Below, one piece after another: positions 34,746 to 45,801 of a stretch of 64,000 nucleotides of DNA. The DNA comes from Topomyia yanbarensis (taxonomy: Eukaryota > Arthropoda > Insecta > Diptera > Culicidae), in the NCBI RefSeq assembly GCF_030247195.1, contig NC_080672.1, positions 71,527,771 to 71,591,770 on the forward strand, read 5' to 3'. The stretch's first letter is position 1, and each line of letters begins with the position of its first letter. The notes below the pieces were generated by a model. That model did no database searches. It saw only the letters and a list, made by a program, of their open reading frames with translations, and was not told the origin of the DNA. The position numbers and the translations under genes were made by a program.

Positions 34746-35074
34746 AATTACCCTACGATAGCTTGGAACAAACCAAAACCTGAGATTAACCATAAACGTG
34801 TCTCGCACACAAAATGCATGCGTCTGAAATTATCGATGTACAACAATTTCACTGCCTTTATTCAGATACAATTTTTTTTGCTTTACTATTTAATTTTTTT
34901 TCGAAAATATGCGATAATAATCACGATTTATTTGAAATTTGAAATTATTTATATATTTATGTTTTGACTCATCTACATCTTAAAACAAAGAGTTTTGATC
35001 GATATACCAAAAATATTAATGCAATGTTATTCAGACTATAGCATGTAGTAATAATTTTTTTAACATGAATAATG

Positions 35075-35490
35075 ATTTAATTAAAAATTGAAACTAGGAG
35101 AAATATTAGTATCATTTTTATAAAGAAGATTACAAGAGGGATTGATTCTAACATCAGCAGCAAATACCGTATCAGGGAAAGTGAAAACAGGATAGACAAG
35201 AATGACATGGAAAACAGAAATTAAACTTGCAGCTTTTTTAGCAAACGGAAGATCACTGTTAGGACATAATGAACAGGATCGCCGACTAGACACTAGGCGC
35301 ACCACAACCACCAGACAACATGCTTAATGTTGCGATAACCGTCATCACATGCGCAGAAACTGCACTCGACGACCCCAATACGCCGGAGATGCGCATTCGA
35401 CGTACAATGATTGGACATGACCCGAGATATCACCCAAAGGAAGTCACCAAGGGGTTTCCAACAGCATTGATTACATGTCACTCCCGAAAA
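35075..35490 (-). pseudogene. 3' end of an I-like LINE
   Basis: Minus-strand translation gives GDFLWVISRVMSNHCTSNAH, LRRIGVVECSFCACDDGY and RNIKHVVWWLWC, with the Cys/His spacing (CSFCAC, then H) of the C-terminal zinc-finger-like region found in I-like LINEs. The tail continues to about 35075. The same C-terminal signature, in better-known form YHDIEHVVWS, occurs on the plus strand at 36881-36910. Confidence 0.8.
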
Positions 35491-35845
35491 AAATTACCTA
35501 GATTACTTCATGGTTATAAAGATTACTACTTCGAAAAACGATTATTAATTAATTACTCGATTACTGTAAAATTCCTCGATTACTCTGGATTACTTCGAAG
35601 CAAAGCGAGTTCCTGTTGGAATTACTTTGGATTATTCAATTATGTTAAGCTGAAACTGTTCATGCTTAGCAAATTTATCGCCATTTTATTAGATACAGTC
35701 TAGTTCTGCTGGATTATTCTCACTGCAAGAATCCCAATGCATGTGAGCCGACAAAAAAGCTCAAAACGACGATTCAGACAAATAGAAAGATTTCTTGTTC
35801 TTTTTTATCATTTCGCACAATTTTTATAATATTAAAAAAGGCAAG
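35491..35845. repeat. GATTACTT-rich tract, left
   Basis: The words GATTACTTC, AATTACTCGATTAC and TGGATTACTT recur about ten times in 35500-35640. A related tract in the opposite orientation lies at 39050-39230. The 63-bp junctions outside both tracts also share AAGGGGTTTCCAAC in inverted orientation. Confidence 0.65.
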
Positions 35846-35849
35846 CGGC

Positions 35850-37420
35850 ATGCGTCTTCCGCAGGGTTCATCTCTTAGAACCCTTTTGTACATTTTGCTT
35901 GTAAAAGACATTTATGAATATCTTGTAAATTCTAACATGCTAAGGAATTTTTCAGATGATGGAGAGGTCTCCGTAATAGGATTCAAAGCCAGCGATCTGC
36001 AAGGTACTTTAGATAGTTTGTCTGCTTGGACTTATCAACCGGGTATAAGGTTTTCCATAAACAAAACAAAGCTAGTCGTATTTTCAATAAAACGTGATTC
36101 AGAACGAGTAAAGCTTCTTTCAACGGGTCAAACTATCGCTCAAGTCTCCACAGTAAAATATATTGTCATCTGGTTCGACTCGAAAACCGCATTAGAAATC
36201 TGAAGTAGAAGTGGCAACATACGATCAATTTTCCAATTTTCTTCAATTCAATAACCAGAATATGGTGGGGTGCTCTGTCTCATCAATACTTGTTGAGTCT
36301 CCTGGCTTCGGCACATTCAATCAAAATTTCACCGCTTTCCACCAACTGCTTCAGTTTATGTCTCAGAATTAGCCGTTATTTAGGATATCATTGGGATCGT
36401 TGACACCCTGCCTGTAGACCATTATTTCATCGTTACGGATAGCATAAGTTGTATAGAGTCGTTCCATCCGATGGAGCGTGGAAAGCACTTTTCGTATTTT
36501 TTGGGGAAAACATGGAAACTCCTGAGTGTTTTATCTGAGAATTCAAATCAGATTACCTTAGTTCGAGCCCTTCCAATTGCTCCATTCCGGGTAATGAGGA
36601 GGCGCAAACTCTAGTTGAGGCTTCACTTCATCGAATTTTACAATATATTTTTCACTTCAAGGGACACTCGAAAAAAGGCAAAGCTCGTGGAGCAGTAGAG
36701 ACTTAGGAAGGTGGCAACATTGTTTAACCCTAAAAGTGTCCACGAACGCCTGCTTTAAGGGGATAGATATGGGTTGTAATTTACTTCGGGTGATGCCCAT
36801 GTCAAATCATTATATGTTGGATGCGCATTCCTGGTATATTGGGCTTGTGGAGAACGGTTTTTGAACTTGTGGCTATGGATTATCACGACATCGAACATGT
36901 TGTCTGGTCATGAGACAAGCATTGTGGCGCCAGATCTCAGATAAACAATTTCTTTTGGGTTCTGGATGTGTTGGCGATGAATATCCAAACAAGTTATTTC
37001 TTCTCTTTTTTCTATCATTCTATCATTCTCTACAAGACTAGCAGGAAATCTATTGCTGCACTATTAAAAACCGACTGGAAGTCGGGCTCCTAAAAAAGAC
37101 CAGCCGAGTTGTCTTCCGTGTGCCATAATGATGCAAGTTTGTGTTCGTCTTGTTTCTGTCATCGTTGTCCGCTATCTCTTTGCTGTTCCTAATATGCTCT
37201 CTACTACTAAATTCCCCGAATGTCGCTCTTATGAATGACCCCGTTGTGAATGTATTTCCAAAGAATTGATCCCCGATGTGAATGTCTTTCTAAAGAATAC
37301 TTCGCACGCCTACCAATTGCCGAAAAGTGTTTCTCCTTGTTTTAAATGTTAAATCTTGTTAAAATGCTAAGATGTATTCAATTATTTATGATTGCCTCGC
37401 TAATTTTTAAATAAAATCAG
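35850..37420 (+). pseudogene. I-like LINE, RT to 3' UTR, decayed
   Basis: The plus strand starts with RLPQGSSLRTLLYILLVKDI (motif B region), then LRNFSDDGEVSVIG (motif C, with SDD for the usual ADD), SAWTYQPGIRFSINKTKLVV and ISTVKYIVIWFDS-like wording. The RNase H end is recognisable near 36561-36600 (SNCSIPGNEEA), and the C-terminal YHDIEHVVWS at 36881-36910. Frames are broken repeatedly in between. 36920-37420 looks like a 3' UTR, with AATAAAAT near 37410. The 5' half of the element is absent. It codes for nothing functional. Confidence 0.85.
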
Positions 37421-38530
37421 TAGATATCTTAGGGCCTAAGAAATTCAATTAACTATTTATGTATATTACCGATATTCCTAGTTTTAGAATGGCCATTGTA
37501 TTAATATAAAAGAAATTTAAATTCCAAAAATATTTGGAGCTGAAACGCACTAGATTTAAAAATATTGAATTGTAAAACAATAAAATTGTTGGCACCGACT
37601 TTTTAACGTAAACGTGCCAGTTGAATAGAGCATTCAAATAAACACTTCATATGCGTCAGGGGACATTATTTAATATGCTACCGATTGTGTTCATTGTTGC
37701 GTTGTTCCCAAATGCATTGCCAAAAGTTATAATCATCTAGAAAAAAATTAATAATAGCTTGAAAATCTAAATACACCGTATTGTTTCGTACACATCTGCA
37801 ACCTGGTAACATTTTGAACCTTTAAATAAATCACAATTATTGATGAATGCAAGAGCAAGTAGTAGATTCAATATATTGCTATGTTGTCCCCTAATGCGAC
37901 ATTTCAGCACTGTATTTGTTACTTTAAAAACACCATGGAGTTATTGGGGACGATTTGTTAAAAGCAGCATGAGGTGTGCAAACCGTTTCCTCTGTAGTTT
38001 CAATAAGTCTAGTAAGAATCGAAATCGACGGATTAGATTTTTTCCTAGAACTTTATTGGAATAGGTAAATAAATAAAAATGGCCGAATAATTGTGTGTAA
38101 AAATGAGAATTAGTGGGTAAAACATTTTAAAGTAAATAATTTATATGTGACAACAGCCCCTTTCCGCTAAAAATTAAATATGATTCGAAATTGAAAAACA
38201 CTATGGGGAATGCATGCCAGAATGACCCATTAACAATTTATTTAATGCAAAAGATGTTAAGTAGGCACAATCCTGTATTTGATCACATTGTTATATGATC
38301 CAGTTTATCATTAAACCCTTTCTGCCAACGATATTTATAAACTATAATATTTTTACTCTTGGAATTCCCCGAGAAATTATATAGCCAACGGGCGTAGTCT
38401 GCTAAACAGAACACGAGAGAGTACCATGTAGGCAGCATTGAGGATCATTTTTCCTCAATAGTCATTACGCTCGAGTTTGTGGCCCAATTATTTTGATATA
38501 CTTTGAATTATAGGTTCCGACTGAAATTGA
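37421..38530. other. Spacer with a possible small inverted-repeat element
   Basis: Mostly AT-rich and unrecognised. GCGTCAGGGGACATTAT (37653-37669) and, reverse-complemented, GCATTAGGGGACAACAT (37881-37897) could be the ends of a MITE of about 245 bp, but they match only loosely and no target duplication is clear. Confidence 0.35.
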
Positions 38531-38534
38531 AGTA

Positions 38535-38770
38535 GGGGACAGTAAGATGTGGGTATGATGGACAACTTCCGTTTCTTGCAAACTGGAAAAAAATATATAA
38601 TATACTGAAACTATCTAATCTTTAGAGGATATCAAATGATTCTGGAAGATAGTGCTATTATCTAATACGCGAATTATCAGATATTTAGACAAAACAACAC
38701 TGGTGTCATTTTGGGTATGAATATGTCCATCTTACCCATGCCAGGTGTCCATAGCACTTTTGAAATTGCT
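38535..38770. mobile_element. Partial TA element related to 8363-8556
   Basis: After TA (38533-38534) comes GGGGACAGTAAGATGTGGGT, then GATGGACAACTTCCGTTTCT, and a body with ATATCAAATGATTCTGGAAG and GATAGTGCTATTATCTAATA that follows the copy at 8363-8556. A second, inverted box, TATGTCCATCTTACCCATGC, lies at 38727-38746. The far end is not identified. Confidence 0.5.
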
Positions 38771-39049
38771 TCATTTTCACAACCACTTTAAACATCTTTC
38801 AGTTTGAAATTTTATTAGCCTCAGTTACTATGTTAATGGAATATGATTTAAAATTACGGTTGGCGTACAATTTGCGAGAACTGCATCAATCGATGAGTCG
38901 AAATTGCTTTTTAACAATAAGCTGTTCGTCTTAGGTACAGTTCTCCGAAGTCGCAAATAAAGGTATTGTGAAATTCGTATGTGGAATACCAAAAAAATAT
39001 TTAAAAAATGAAAGCAAAAATGTGAAAATCAAAATAGAATTGGTCTTGT

Positions 39050-39230
39050 AGTAATGAATTACTTTACGATTACTTTATGATTAATTGATTGCATTGTATT
39101 TATGGTTGATTACGCGAATTATTTTAAGAATACAGACAATTACCATGCTTATTATTGATTACCAATGTAATCGACGGATTACCGAATTATTTCGAAAATC
39201 GAAGTAATTCTTGATTAAGTGTCACTATTT
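39050..39230. repeat. GATTAC-rich tract, right
   Basis: Words GATTACTT, GATTACGCG, GATTACC and TAATCGACGGATTACC recur. The region is oriented opposite to 35491-35640. Together the two tracts bracket the I-like LINE and its 3' flank. Confidence 0.6.
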
Positions 39231-39363
39231 TGGCTGGTTGGAAACCCCTTGGAAGTCACGACCTTCATCCATATCCTTTAAATCAAGGTTTGCCAATACC
39301 TTTGGGATTCCTCAACTTCCCCCATATAGTAATGACTTTAGAACGTCCTCTGACAAGAAATAC

Positions 39364-39515
39364 TTTTTTTTATTTCGATTATAGAGGTTTTAATCTTATG
39401 GTGATTCGCCCCTTTTCGGTTTAGAAAAATCTCTAATCCTATATGCGGGGTTGGGAATCGAACCAGGGTGATCTGCGTACAAGGCAATCAATTTACCAAT
39501 TACACTACGCCCCAT
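39364..39515 (-). mobile_element. tRNA-derived SINE, copy 2
   Basis: On the minus strand the head reads GGGGCGTAGTGTAATTGGTA and the B box GGTTCGATTCC, so its box B is closer to the tRNA consensus than copy 1's. The tail TCTATAATCGAAATAAAAAA matches copy 1. Flanks AAGAAATAC (39355-39363) and AAGAAAAAC (39516-39524) suggest a 9-bp target duplication with one change. Confidence 0.85.
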
Positions 39516-39524
39516 AAGAAAAAC

Positions 39525-40650
39525 TTAAAAACTCATTGAAGCTATGCGATTTTTAATGAATATCACCTTCTAATACCTAAGTGTCCGCCTTCTCATCACC
39601 ATTCTAATCTAAGTGTCGCCTTTCTCATTACCTGGCGTGGCGCAAAGTGAAAGGAATTCAAACTATTATTTGTATCCGATAATCTGGTACGATCGTTCAG
39701 ACAAAGAAATCAGGAGCTCCCCATTTCCCCAGGAAAAACAAGAAGTGTTTTCCATGCTCCATCACACGGAGAGACTCGTTGGAACTGTAACGATGTGGGC
39801 ATGGTCGTTGATAGGAAAATATAAAACCATAAGTTTTGCGGGGAGAATGTTTGCAGCAAAACCTCTTTTATGATCGCCCTCACCGCTACTGTCATAATAA
39901 TTAACAGCGACACTATGCATAGCTCTCATCATCTGATGAATGTTACGGTGAAATGTGCACTACAATGCATAGCGCAAGCATCTTTGCTGTCAGATAAGTT
40001 TGTGTGTTTACAGAACAATCGTTACATTTAAATACAGTATTATCATTTCATCGGGAAACGTCTATCTGTCGTCTAATGTGGATCTCATGGAATGCTATTG
40101 TCGCCGAAAAAGGATTCTTGGTTCCGTGTATTCCGATCAAAGGTTGAATCGAATACGTAGCCAACAGACGAAATATTGATATTCTGTCGACGAACCGGTG
40201 TCAATGGGCGCGCTTTTCAGTTTCACCAAGTTTTTCATATGCGTTTCTGGCGCCGCTTATATTAGGAAAAAATCGACGTTCGTCTGACCTTTAATCGCAG
40301 TGCACAGTGTTTTAAAACGTCGTTTTCGTGCTTAAAATTAATAGCGTCTAAACCGTTAACTTTAGAACTATAGTGCATAAAACATATTCATTGAGAATAT
40401 ACTATGTGCAAAAAAAGAAAAGGGAACTTTAGAAAGAAAATATCAACACTATTAAATATATCCAAATCAACACTTCGATGTATGAAAGGAAATTTACCAT
40501 GAAATGATGAAGCTGAATATTTCATTTTACACCACTGTGATGGCATATTGTTTTGAACATAACACTCGGGGAGAATCGCGTTGACTAACAATCGAGTCAC
40601 TATATGAAAGTAAAAAGCTAATACTTTCAGTATGTTTTGATGTTTTTGGC
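39525..40650. other. Spacer, nothing recognised
   Basis: No family or domain recognised. Short frames (39613-39873 plus, 40388-40600 minus) have no supporting signature. Confidence 0.35.
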
Positions 40651-40654
40651 TCCT

Positions 40655-41100
40655 TTTTGCTCAAACACGAGTTATTTAAGGTGGAAGTTACCCAAAAAAG
40701 GCAAAATTTGGAATATCTTTCTAAATTCAACAGATAGGAAGTAACTTTGTTCGGCAAAAATATGTGTTTTCGAAACCGCAAACAACTTTGTGGAAGATTA
40801 CAAGAAGGTAGGAGAATATCTGAAAAAATTATCATTAAACTAATTTGAGGTCTTCCATATAATATTTTTCATAACTTTTAAACCATTAAAGCTAGATATG
40901 TGGTGTATTCACCAACTTCTTTTGTAGTAATATTTGCTACAACTTTGCCGAAGACACAAAGTCTCTATCTTGATTAGTTCAGAAGTTAAGAGCAACAACT
41001 TCTCCAAACAAACTATACTTCTAAATATTTTTTTAAAGACATTCAATTGGCAAGGGACTGGAAAATGTATATTTTTCAATATTTAGAGCCATAGTACTCA
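40655..41100. repeat. Interspersed repeat W, plus copy
   Basis: ATAGGAAGTAACTTTGTTCG, AACAACTTTGTGGAAGA, GGTCTTCCATATAA, TAATATTTGCTACAACTTTG and CCGAAGACAC occur in the same order, reverse-complemented, at 57540-57770. It is non-coding. AACTTTG(T/C)CGAAGAC words are shared with the long inverted-repeat element that follows, which hints at a common origin. Confidence 0.75.
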
Positions 41101-41156
41101 AGCGAGAGCAAGGGTTGAAGGCAGAAAGTTTTAGAAAAGCGTGGAAAGGGTCATAT

Positions 41157-41738
41157 GAGCAAGCTTAGAGTTTACCGGCGTCTTAACCCTTTGTCTGCTA
41201 CCGTAGGAGTCAGGATCTTTAGGCATTAGAAATGCGAATCACCTGATTCTACGGAATGTCCGGACGAGCGTAAAGTAACGTGTTACTTCATGCTGTCGGA
41301 ACCGACAAAAAGTTAAGTCACGGTAAATTTCCACACTAAGCTTTTTACGACGTTGAAACTCATTGAATGGGTTAGTTTTTGCCCTCACTAATTGCTTGCC
41401 GAGGTGTTTATTTAATCGGCATTTTGTGTTTGCATCAACAATTGTGGCGTATGGTCACTGTGTGCTGATTGAACACGGCGTCGACAGCTATCACCCAAAG
41501 CTGCTGGATGGATCTCTATCATGGTAATTTTTTTTCTTTTTTGTTAACGATCAAGAGTGAGTCAATTTTCCTTTTTTTTAAATTTTTTTTCGATTCCGAC
41601 AGCATGAAGTAACAAGTTACTTTACGCTCGTCCGGACATTCCGTAGACTCAAGTGATTTGCATTTCTAATGACAAAAGATCCAGACTCCTGCGGTAGCAG
41701 ACAAAGCGTTAAGTCGCCTGTAAACTCTAAACTTGCTC
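41157..41738. mobile_element. 582-bp element with about 145-bp inverted ends
   Basis: The left arm (41157-41302, starting GAGCAAGCTTAGAGTTTACC) and the right arm (41594-41738, ending GTAAACTCTAAACTTGCTC) are inverted copies with few differences. They include CTTTGTCTGCTACCG and GGAATGTCCGGACGAGCGTA words in both. The 290-bp centre is unrelated to the arms and has no frame of note. The last two bases before the next element are AT, so the target duplication is uncertain. Confidence 0.85.
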
Positions 41739-41742
41739 ATTA

Positions 41743-43664
41743 GAGTGGCCCGAAAATGACATTTTTCAGCACAGCACTTTTTCAGTTCCTTTTGTGATCC
41801 CAAATGCCTGTGCAAAGTTTAGGAGCGGTCGGTTGCTTCCCGGGTTTGCGCATTGCGTTTAAAGTTTGTATGGGATTTTATATGGGGAAATCAATTATTT
41901 TGCATTTACGTTAATAAAAATAGCTATTTCACTCATTATAAAAACCGGCTTTATAAAACCATAATTCAAACCTTGCTTAACAACTTTGTCGAAGACGGTA
42001 ACTAGCTACGAGTTTTCAAAAAATAGTTATAACAATTTTAAAACTTATGGTTCAATTCGAATGCAGAAATTAATTATTTCTTCCAACACTGTCAGTACAC
42101 AACGACACCGATACTTTAAACTTGAATAAATGAGAATACATTCATCTCAGAGACTTGGTACCTTTGAATGAAATGTCGGACTGAAATGCTGAATAACATA
42201 GACGTAGTCAGAAAATGAAAACAAGAGAGGGTGTGGCTTGTGTACTCCCCAGTTCCCTGTTTAGACAGTGTAGTATAACATAAGGAGCACTTCTTCAACG
42301 CAGGTTTAAACCGCCGAATTAAAAATTAATCTTACGTGTTTGAGTGCTACTATTTAAGGGCTCTACTGTTATCTCATTTAAAACTGTACAGTGGTTTATA
42401 AGTTTTACATATTTTAAAACCCCTATTTCTTAGCCGTTCAGAGTCAGAATTTTTAAAAACGTATATCCTTAGATTCCTAGAAGTCTCGGAATTGTTTCTA
42501 TTGACGTCGTTTGAGAATCTTGGAACGAAACCAGGATAGTTACTTCAATCAAGCGTTTTTTGATGAAATTGAGTTAGGTTCACGCAAAACAGAGGTGATG
42601 TTGGCGAACCAAAAATATACTTCAGGTTAGAACCCAACGCGATTTCCAGACCTGTGTTAGTTTTTGCCTCAAGCAAAAACAACACATAAATTTGTAGGTG
42701 TAAATCCTAAATGTTGTAAATGTTATTTCCCATAACAAAGATTGTAGCATGATTCATATTAGGGTCTATCAAAATATTAAGAAAGTTCAGTCGTTGACAT
42801 TTACAAGGACGTGATGATTCTTTGTCTTATACAAAACAATCTAAAAAAGGGACTGGGGACCCAAGCAAATTCTCATGGTCTCAGCACCATAGAACCCCTT
42901 AAAAAGACCATGAATATGGTCCGTTACAAATTTTACAACCATCAAAGCACCATAAAATAGTCTCAACAACCCATAGATACACCAAAATAGGGTTTTTTCA
43001 TGGGATCTACTGGACCATGGTGATAATATTTTGATGGGTTGATTCCATTACAAACACTATCAAAATACCATATAATGGAGGTGAATCTGGACCATGAGCA
43101 TGGGGGTATTATGGACTTATCGTTTGCTCGGGGAGTGCACAAGCCCACCCCCCTCTTCTTTTCATTTTCTGACTACGTCTATTTTATTCAGCAATTCATT
43201 CTGAACATTTCATTCAAAGATACCAAGTCTCTGCTATGACTATATTCTCATTTATTTAAGTTTTTAATGTCGATGTCGGTGGTGCACCGGCAGTGTTGGA
43301 AAAAGTAATCAATTTCTACATTTGGATTTTACCATAAATATTAAAATCGTTATAACTATTTTTTAAAAACTCGTAGCTAGTTACGGTCTTCGACAAAGTT
43401 GTTTACCAAGATTTGAACTATAGTTTTATAAAGCTGGTTTTTCATATTCAGTGAAATAGTGATCTTTATTAACGTAAATGCAAAATATTTGATTTCCCCA
43501 TATAAAATCCCATGCAAACTTTGAACGCAATGTGCAAACCCGGGAAGCAACCAACCGCTACCAAATTTTGAAAAGGCATTTGGGACCAGAAAATGATCTC
43601 AAAAAGAGCTGTGCCCGCTAGTTTAAATTATTTTGAAGTTTTTCCATACAACCGCGAGCCACTC
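41743..43664. mobile_element. 1.9-kb foldback-like element with about 490-bp inverted ends
   Basis: The left arm 41743-42232 and right arm 43150-43664 align as inverted copies (GAGTGGCCCG against GAGTGGCTCG at the tips, then TTTTTCAGC/AGCTG-like, CCCGGGTTTGC, TATGGGATTTTATATGGGGA, ACAACTTTGTCGAAGAC and GTAGTCAGAAAATGAAAA). Both tips abut TA (41741-42, 43665-66), as for Tc1/mariner-related elements. The centre contains a CATGGTC-rich MITE. It has no transposase. A single arm of the same family lies at 55216-55412. Confidence 0.85.
42857..43133. mobile_element. CATGGTC-rich MITE, long copy
   Basis: It starts CCCAAGCAAATTCTCATGGT and ends TATCGTTTGCTCGGGG. Left and right parts match 16930-17090. 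The central part (42916-43060) is absent from the short copy. Repeated dyads (CATGGTC, GACCATG, ACCATGGTGAT) and ATCAAAATACC/GGTATTTTGAT-type words are spread through it. It lies at the centre of the 1.9-kb element. Confidence 0.75.
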
Positions 43665-43666
43665 TA

Positions 43667-44091
43667 ACGCACACCTTATGAGGGACTACTTTGTGCGAGA
43701 GAACCGCACTCTCTTGTTCTCAAATTCTCTTTGGCGTGTTCAAATAAAATTTATATTGCACCAGCGTGGCCAGTTGTGGATTTTTCCGCAATCCTGCGAA
43801 TTTTCCGCAATTTGAATAGAATGGCGGGTTTTTTTTGCGGATTACCGGAATTTTCGGATTTTTCATGAATGAATCAAATGGTTGGCCCGAGGAGCAAGCA
43901 CTAATTCTTTAATACGACGCAGTGTCAAAAGTAGTAATTAATTAGTTATTTTAAGTACCATTAAATACAATAAATTACATGAAGTACGTGTCAAATCCAT
44001 TGCACTTTAATTACAGAAATGATTTTAAGTGCAGCGCCTGCGTCCTTTAAATACGCAAAATATTTTGATTATCCCCAATATGTATTTTAAA
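43667..44091. other. Spacer with ATTTTCCGCAAT words
   Basis: Short near-repeats of TTTTCCGCAAT (43786-43850) and AAGTA-ending words occur, otherwise there is nothing recognisable. Confidence 0.35.
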
Positions 44092-44344
44092 TAGGGGAAC
44101 CCGGGGCTATTCGGACCTATTTAAGCAAATCGCCCTTTTAGGTGGATAGATGTGAAAAAATTTACCGGTCAAAATTGTTGTTTGAAACCTCAGCTACATT
44201 TTGGTACCATAAAAAGTTCATTTGCGCCACTCAATGGCAGCGCTAGGCGACGATTTGTAAACCTCTACGGTTTTCCATCCTTTTACAATGTAGGGGTAAT
44301 TCGGACCTCCCTACGGGGCAATTCAAACCGCCATTTTTCTTTAA

Positions 44345-45085
44345 TTTTTTGCCTTTCTCATATAGAAAGGTTATGCAATCACTCTGAAAAACATCAATCT
44401 AATCCCGGCCCGGAGGGCCGAGTGTCATATCCCATTCGACTCAGTTCGTCGAGATCGGAAAAAGTCTGTATGTGTGTGTGTATGTATGTGTATGTGTATG
44501 TGTGTGTATGTGTGTGTGTATGTGTGAGTGTATGTATGTGCGTATGTGTCAAATAATGTCGGCCCGGAGGTCCTAATTTTTTTTCGACTCGCATAAAGTT
44601 TCTGAATTTTAACAGGGGCGTAGTTGATGGTTTACCCCTCTACTGTTCACTCCCCTCCTTTAAAAATCTCCTTAAATCACCTCTCAGACCACCACCCCAT
44701 CCAGTCCTCATACCCCTCCCTTTCAACCCCATCATCTTTAAACCACCACTGTATCACAAAGCATATCAATTTAAGCTGGGGAGTCGTTCGTTCATGGGAC
44801 TTTCGCCCTCCTCACATACCCACCCCCGCATGACAAAATGAGTTAGCAAGCAGATAACATTGATCTAATGCTGATTAGGCTAATGGAGTATGATATTTTT
44901 TTGTTTCAAGTGTTTCACCGTCGACACGTAGCTCATCAAGTTCGTGGCTGGCATGCCATTGTGTATAAGTGCAGTGTACTAAGAATGTAATGGACATTTC
45001 CACAATTATGTTGAACATAAAAAGCCTCCGTGCCATAGTTTAGAGAAATGAGAAAGGCACAATTGCACCGCTAGGTGGATTAAAA
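44345..45085. repeat. Interspersed repeat Z, copy C (nested)
   Basis: GAAAGGTTATGCAATCACTC, GGCCGAGTGTCATATCCCAT and ACTCAGTTCGTCGAGATCGG at the left, TTTCACCGTCGACACGTAG in the middle, and GAAAGGCACAATTGCACCGC at the right follow copies A and B. TGCCTTTCTCAT at the start is the inverse of ATGAGAAAGGCA near the end. It lies inside the TA element at 44094-45612 and is therefore younger than that insertion. Confidence 0.8.
44466..44549. repeat. TGTATG/TG microsatellite
   Basis: About 84 bases of TGTGTG mixed with TGTATG units. Antisense and sense frames over it give Thr-His or Val-Cys repeats, which are artefacts. Confidence 0.9.
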
Positions 45086-45801
45086 CAAGTTTTTTACAAT
45101 GGAATTATGTTTACCTATGAATTAGTTAAAAGAGACCCTCTTTAAGTAGCAAAAAATTGCATTACAAAAACTTAATCTGGTATGTCACAGCTGTCGATTG
45201 GCAGCCCATGTATTTTCTTTGCTGTGGCGTGTGCGCAGCCGCAAGATGCTGAACGGTGGTTAATGGAATAGGTGGTCCGAATAGCCCCGTACGCTCATAT
45301 CGCACAAAAGTGGTGAGCGCTTCGAAAATATCTTTGTGTTCACCCAAACAAAAATTAATCCATAAAATAGGAGCCTCAAGCTTTCCAAAACACTTTCCTT
45401 TTATTTTTTCACTTTTGTTTGTTGCTTTAATCACGGTTTTTCAATTTTAATGATTTTTGTGTCGAGAAAACAACGAAACACGTTGTATCTCCTTTCTATA
45501 AAGAACAAAGAATCAATTTCAGCTCTAGAAATTAATGTTTCAGAATATCGAATATGTACGATAGTCAGGGGGTCCGAATTACCCCCACTGTCTTAATTGC
45601 CCCGGGTTCCCCTGCATACTTTAAGTATTTACACATCGACGTTAATTACATTAAGTACCTTATTAACAGAAGTATTTATTTATTATTAGTTGGTATTTTC
45701 AATACAACGCACTAAAACCTGCTAGTGCTTGCCCCTCGGGTTGGCTTTAATTTTTAAATGTTAAATTGCACATTTAATCAAAATACGTTTATAAAATTAT
45801 A

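Larger units (their letters stand above)
44094..45612. mobile_element. TA element, GGGGAACCCGGGG ends (family member 1)
   Basis: The left end GGGGAACCCGGGGCTATTCG follows TA (44092-44093). The right end, reverse-complemented, is GGGGAACCCGGGGCAATT, followed by TG where a TA is expected. The core box recurs inside: GGGGTAATTCGGACC (44293-44307), CGGGGCAATTC (44315-44325), GGTCCGAATAGCCCC (45271-45285) and GGTCCGAATTACCCCC (45571-45586). The first two are in the orientation of the left end and the last two in that of the right end. Repeat Z is nested at 44345-45085, leaving about 780 bp of the element itself. Confidence 0.85.

Noticed and set aside
44394..44594. Thr-His repeat protein on the minus strand
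   Set aside because: Translation of a TG microsatellite.
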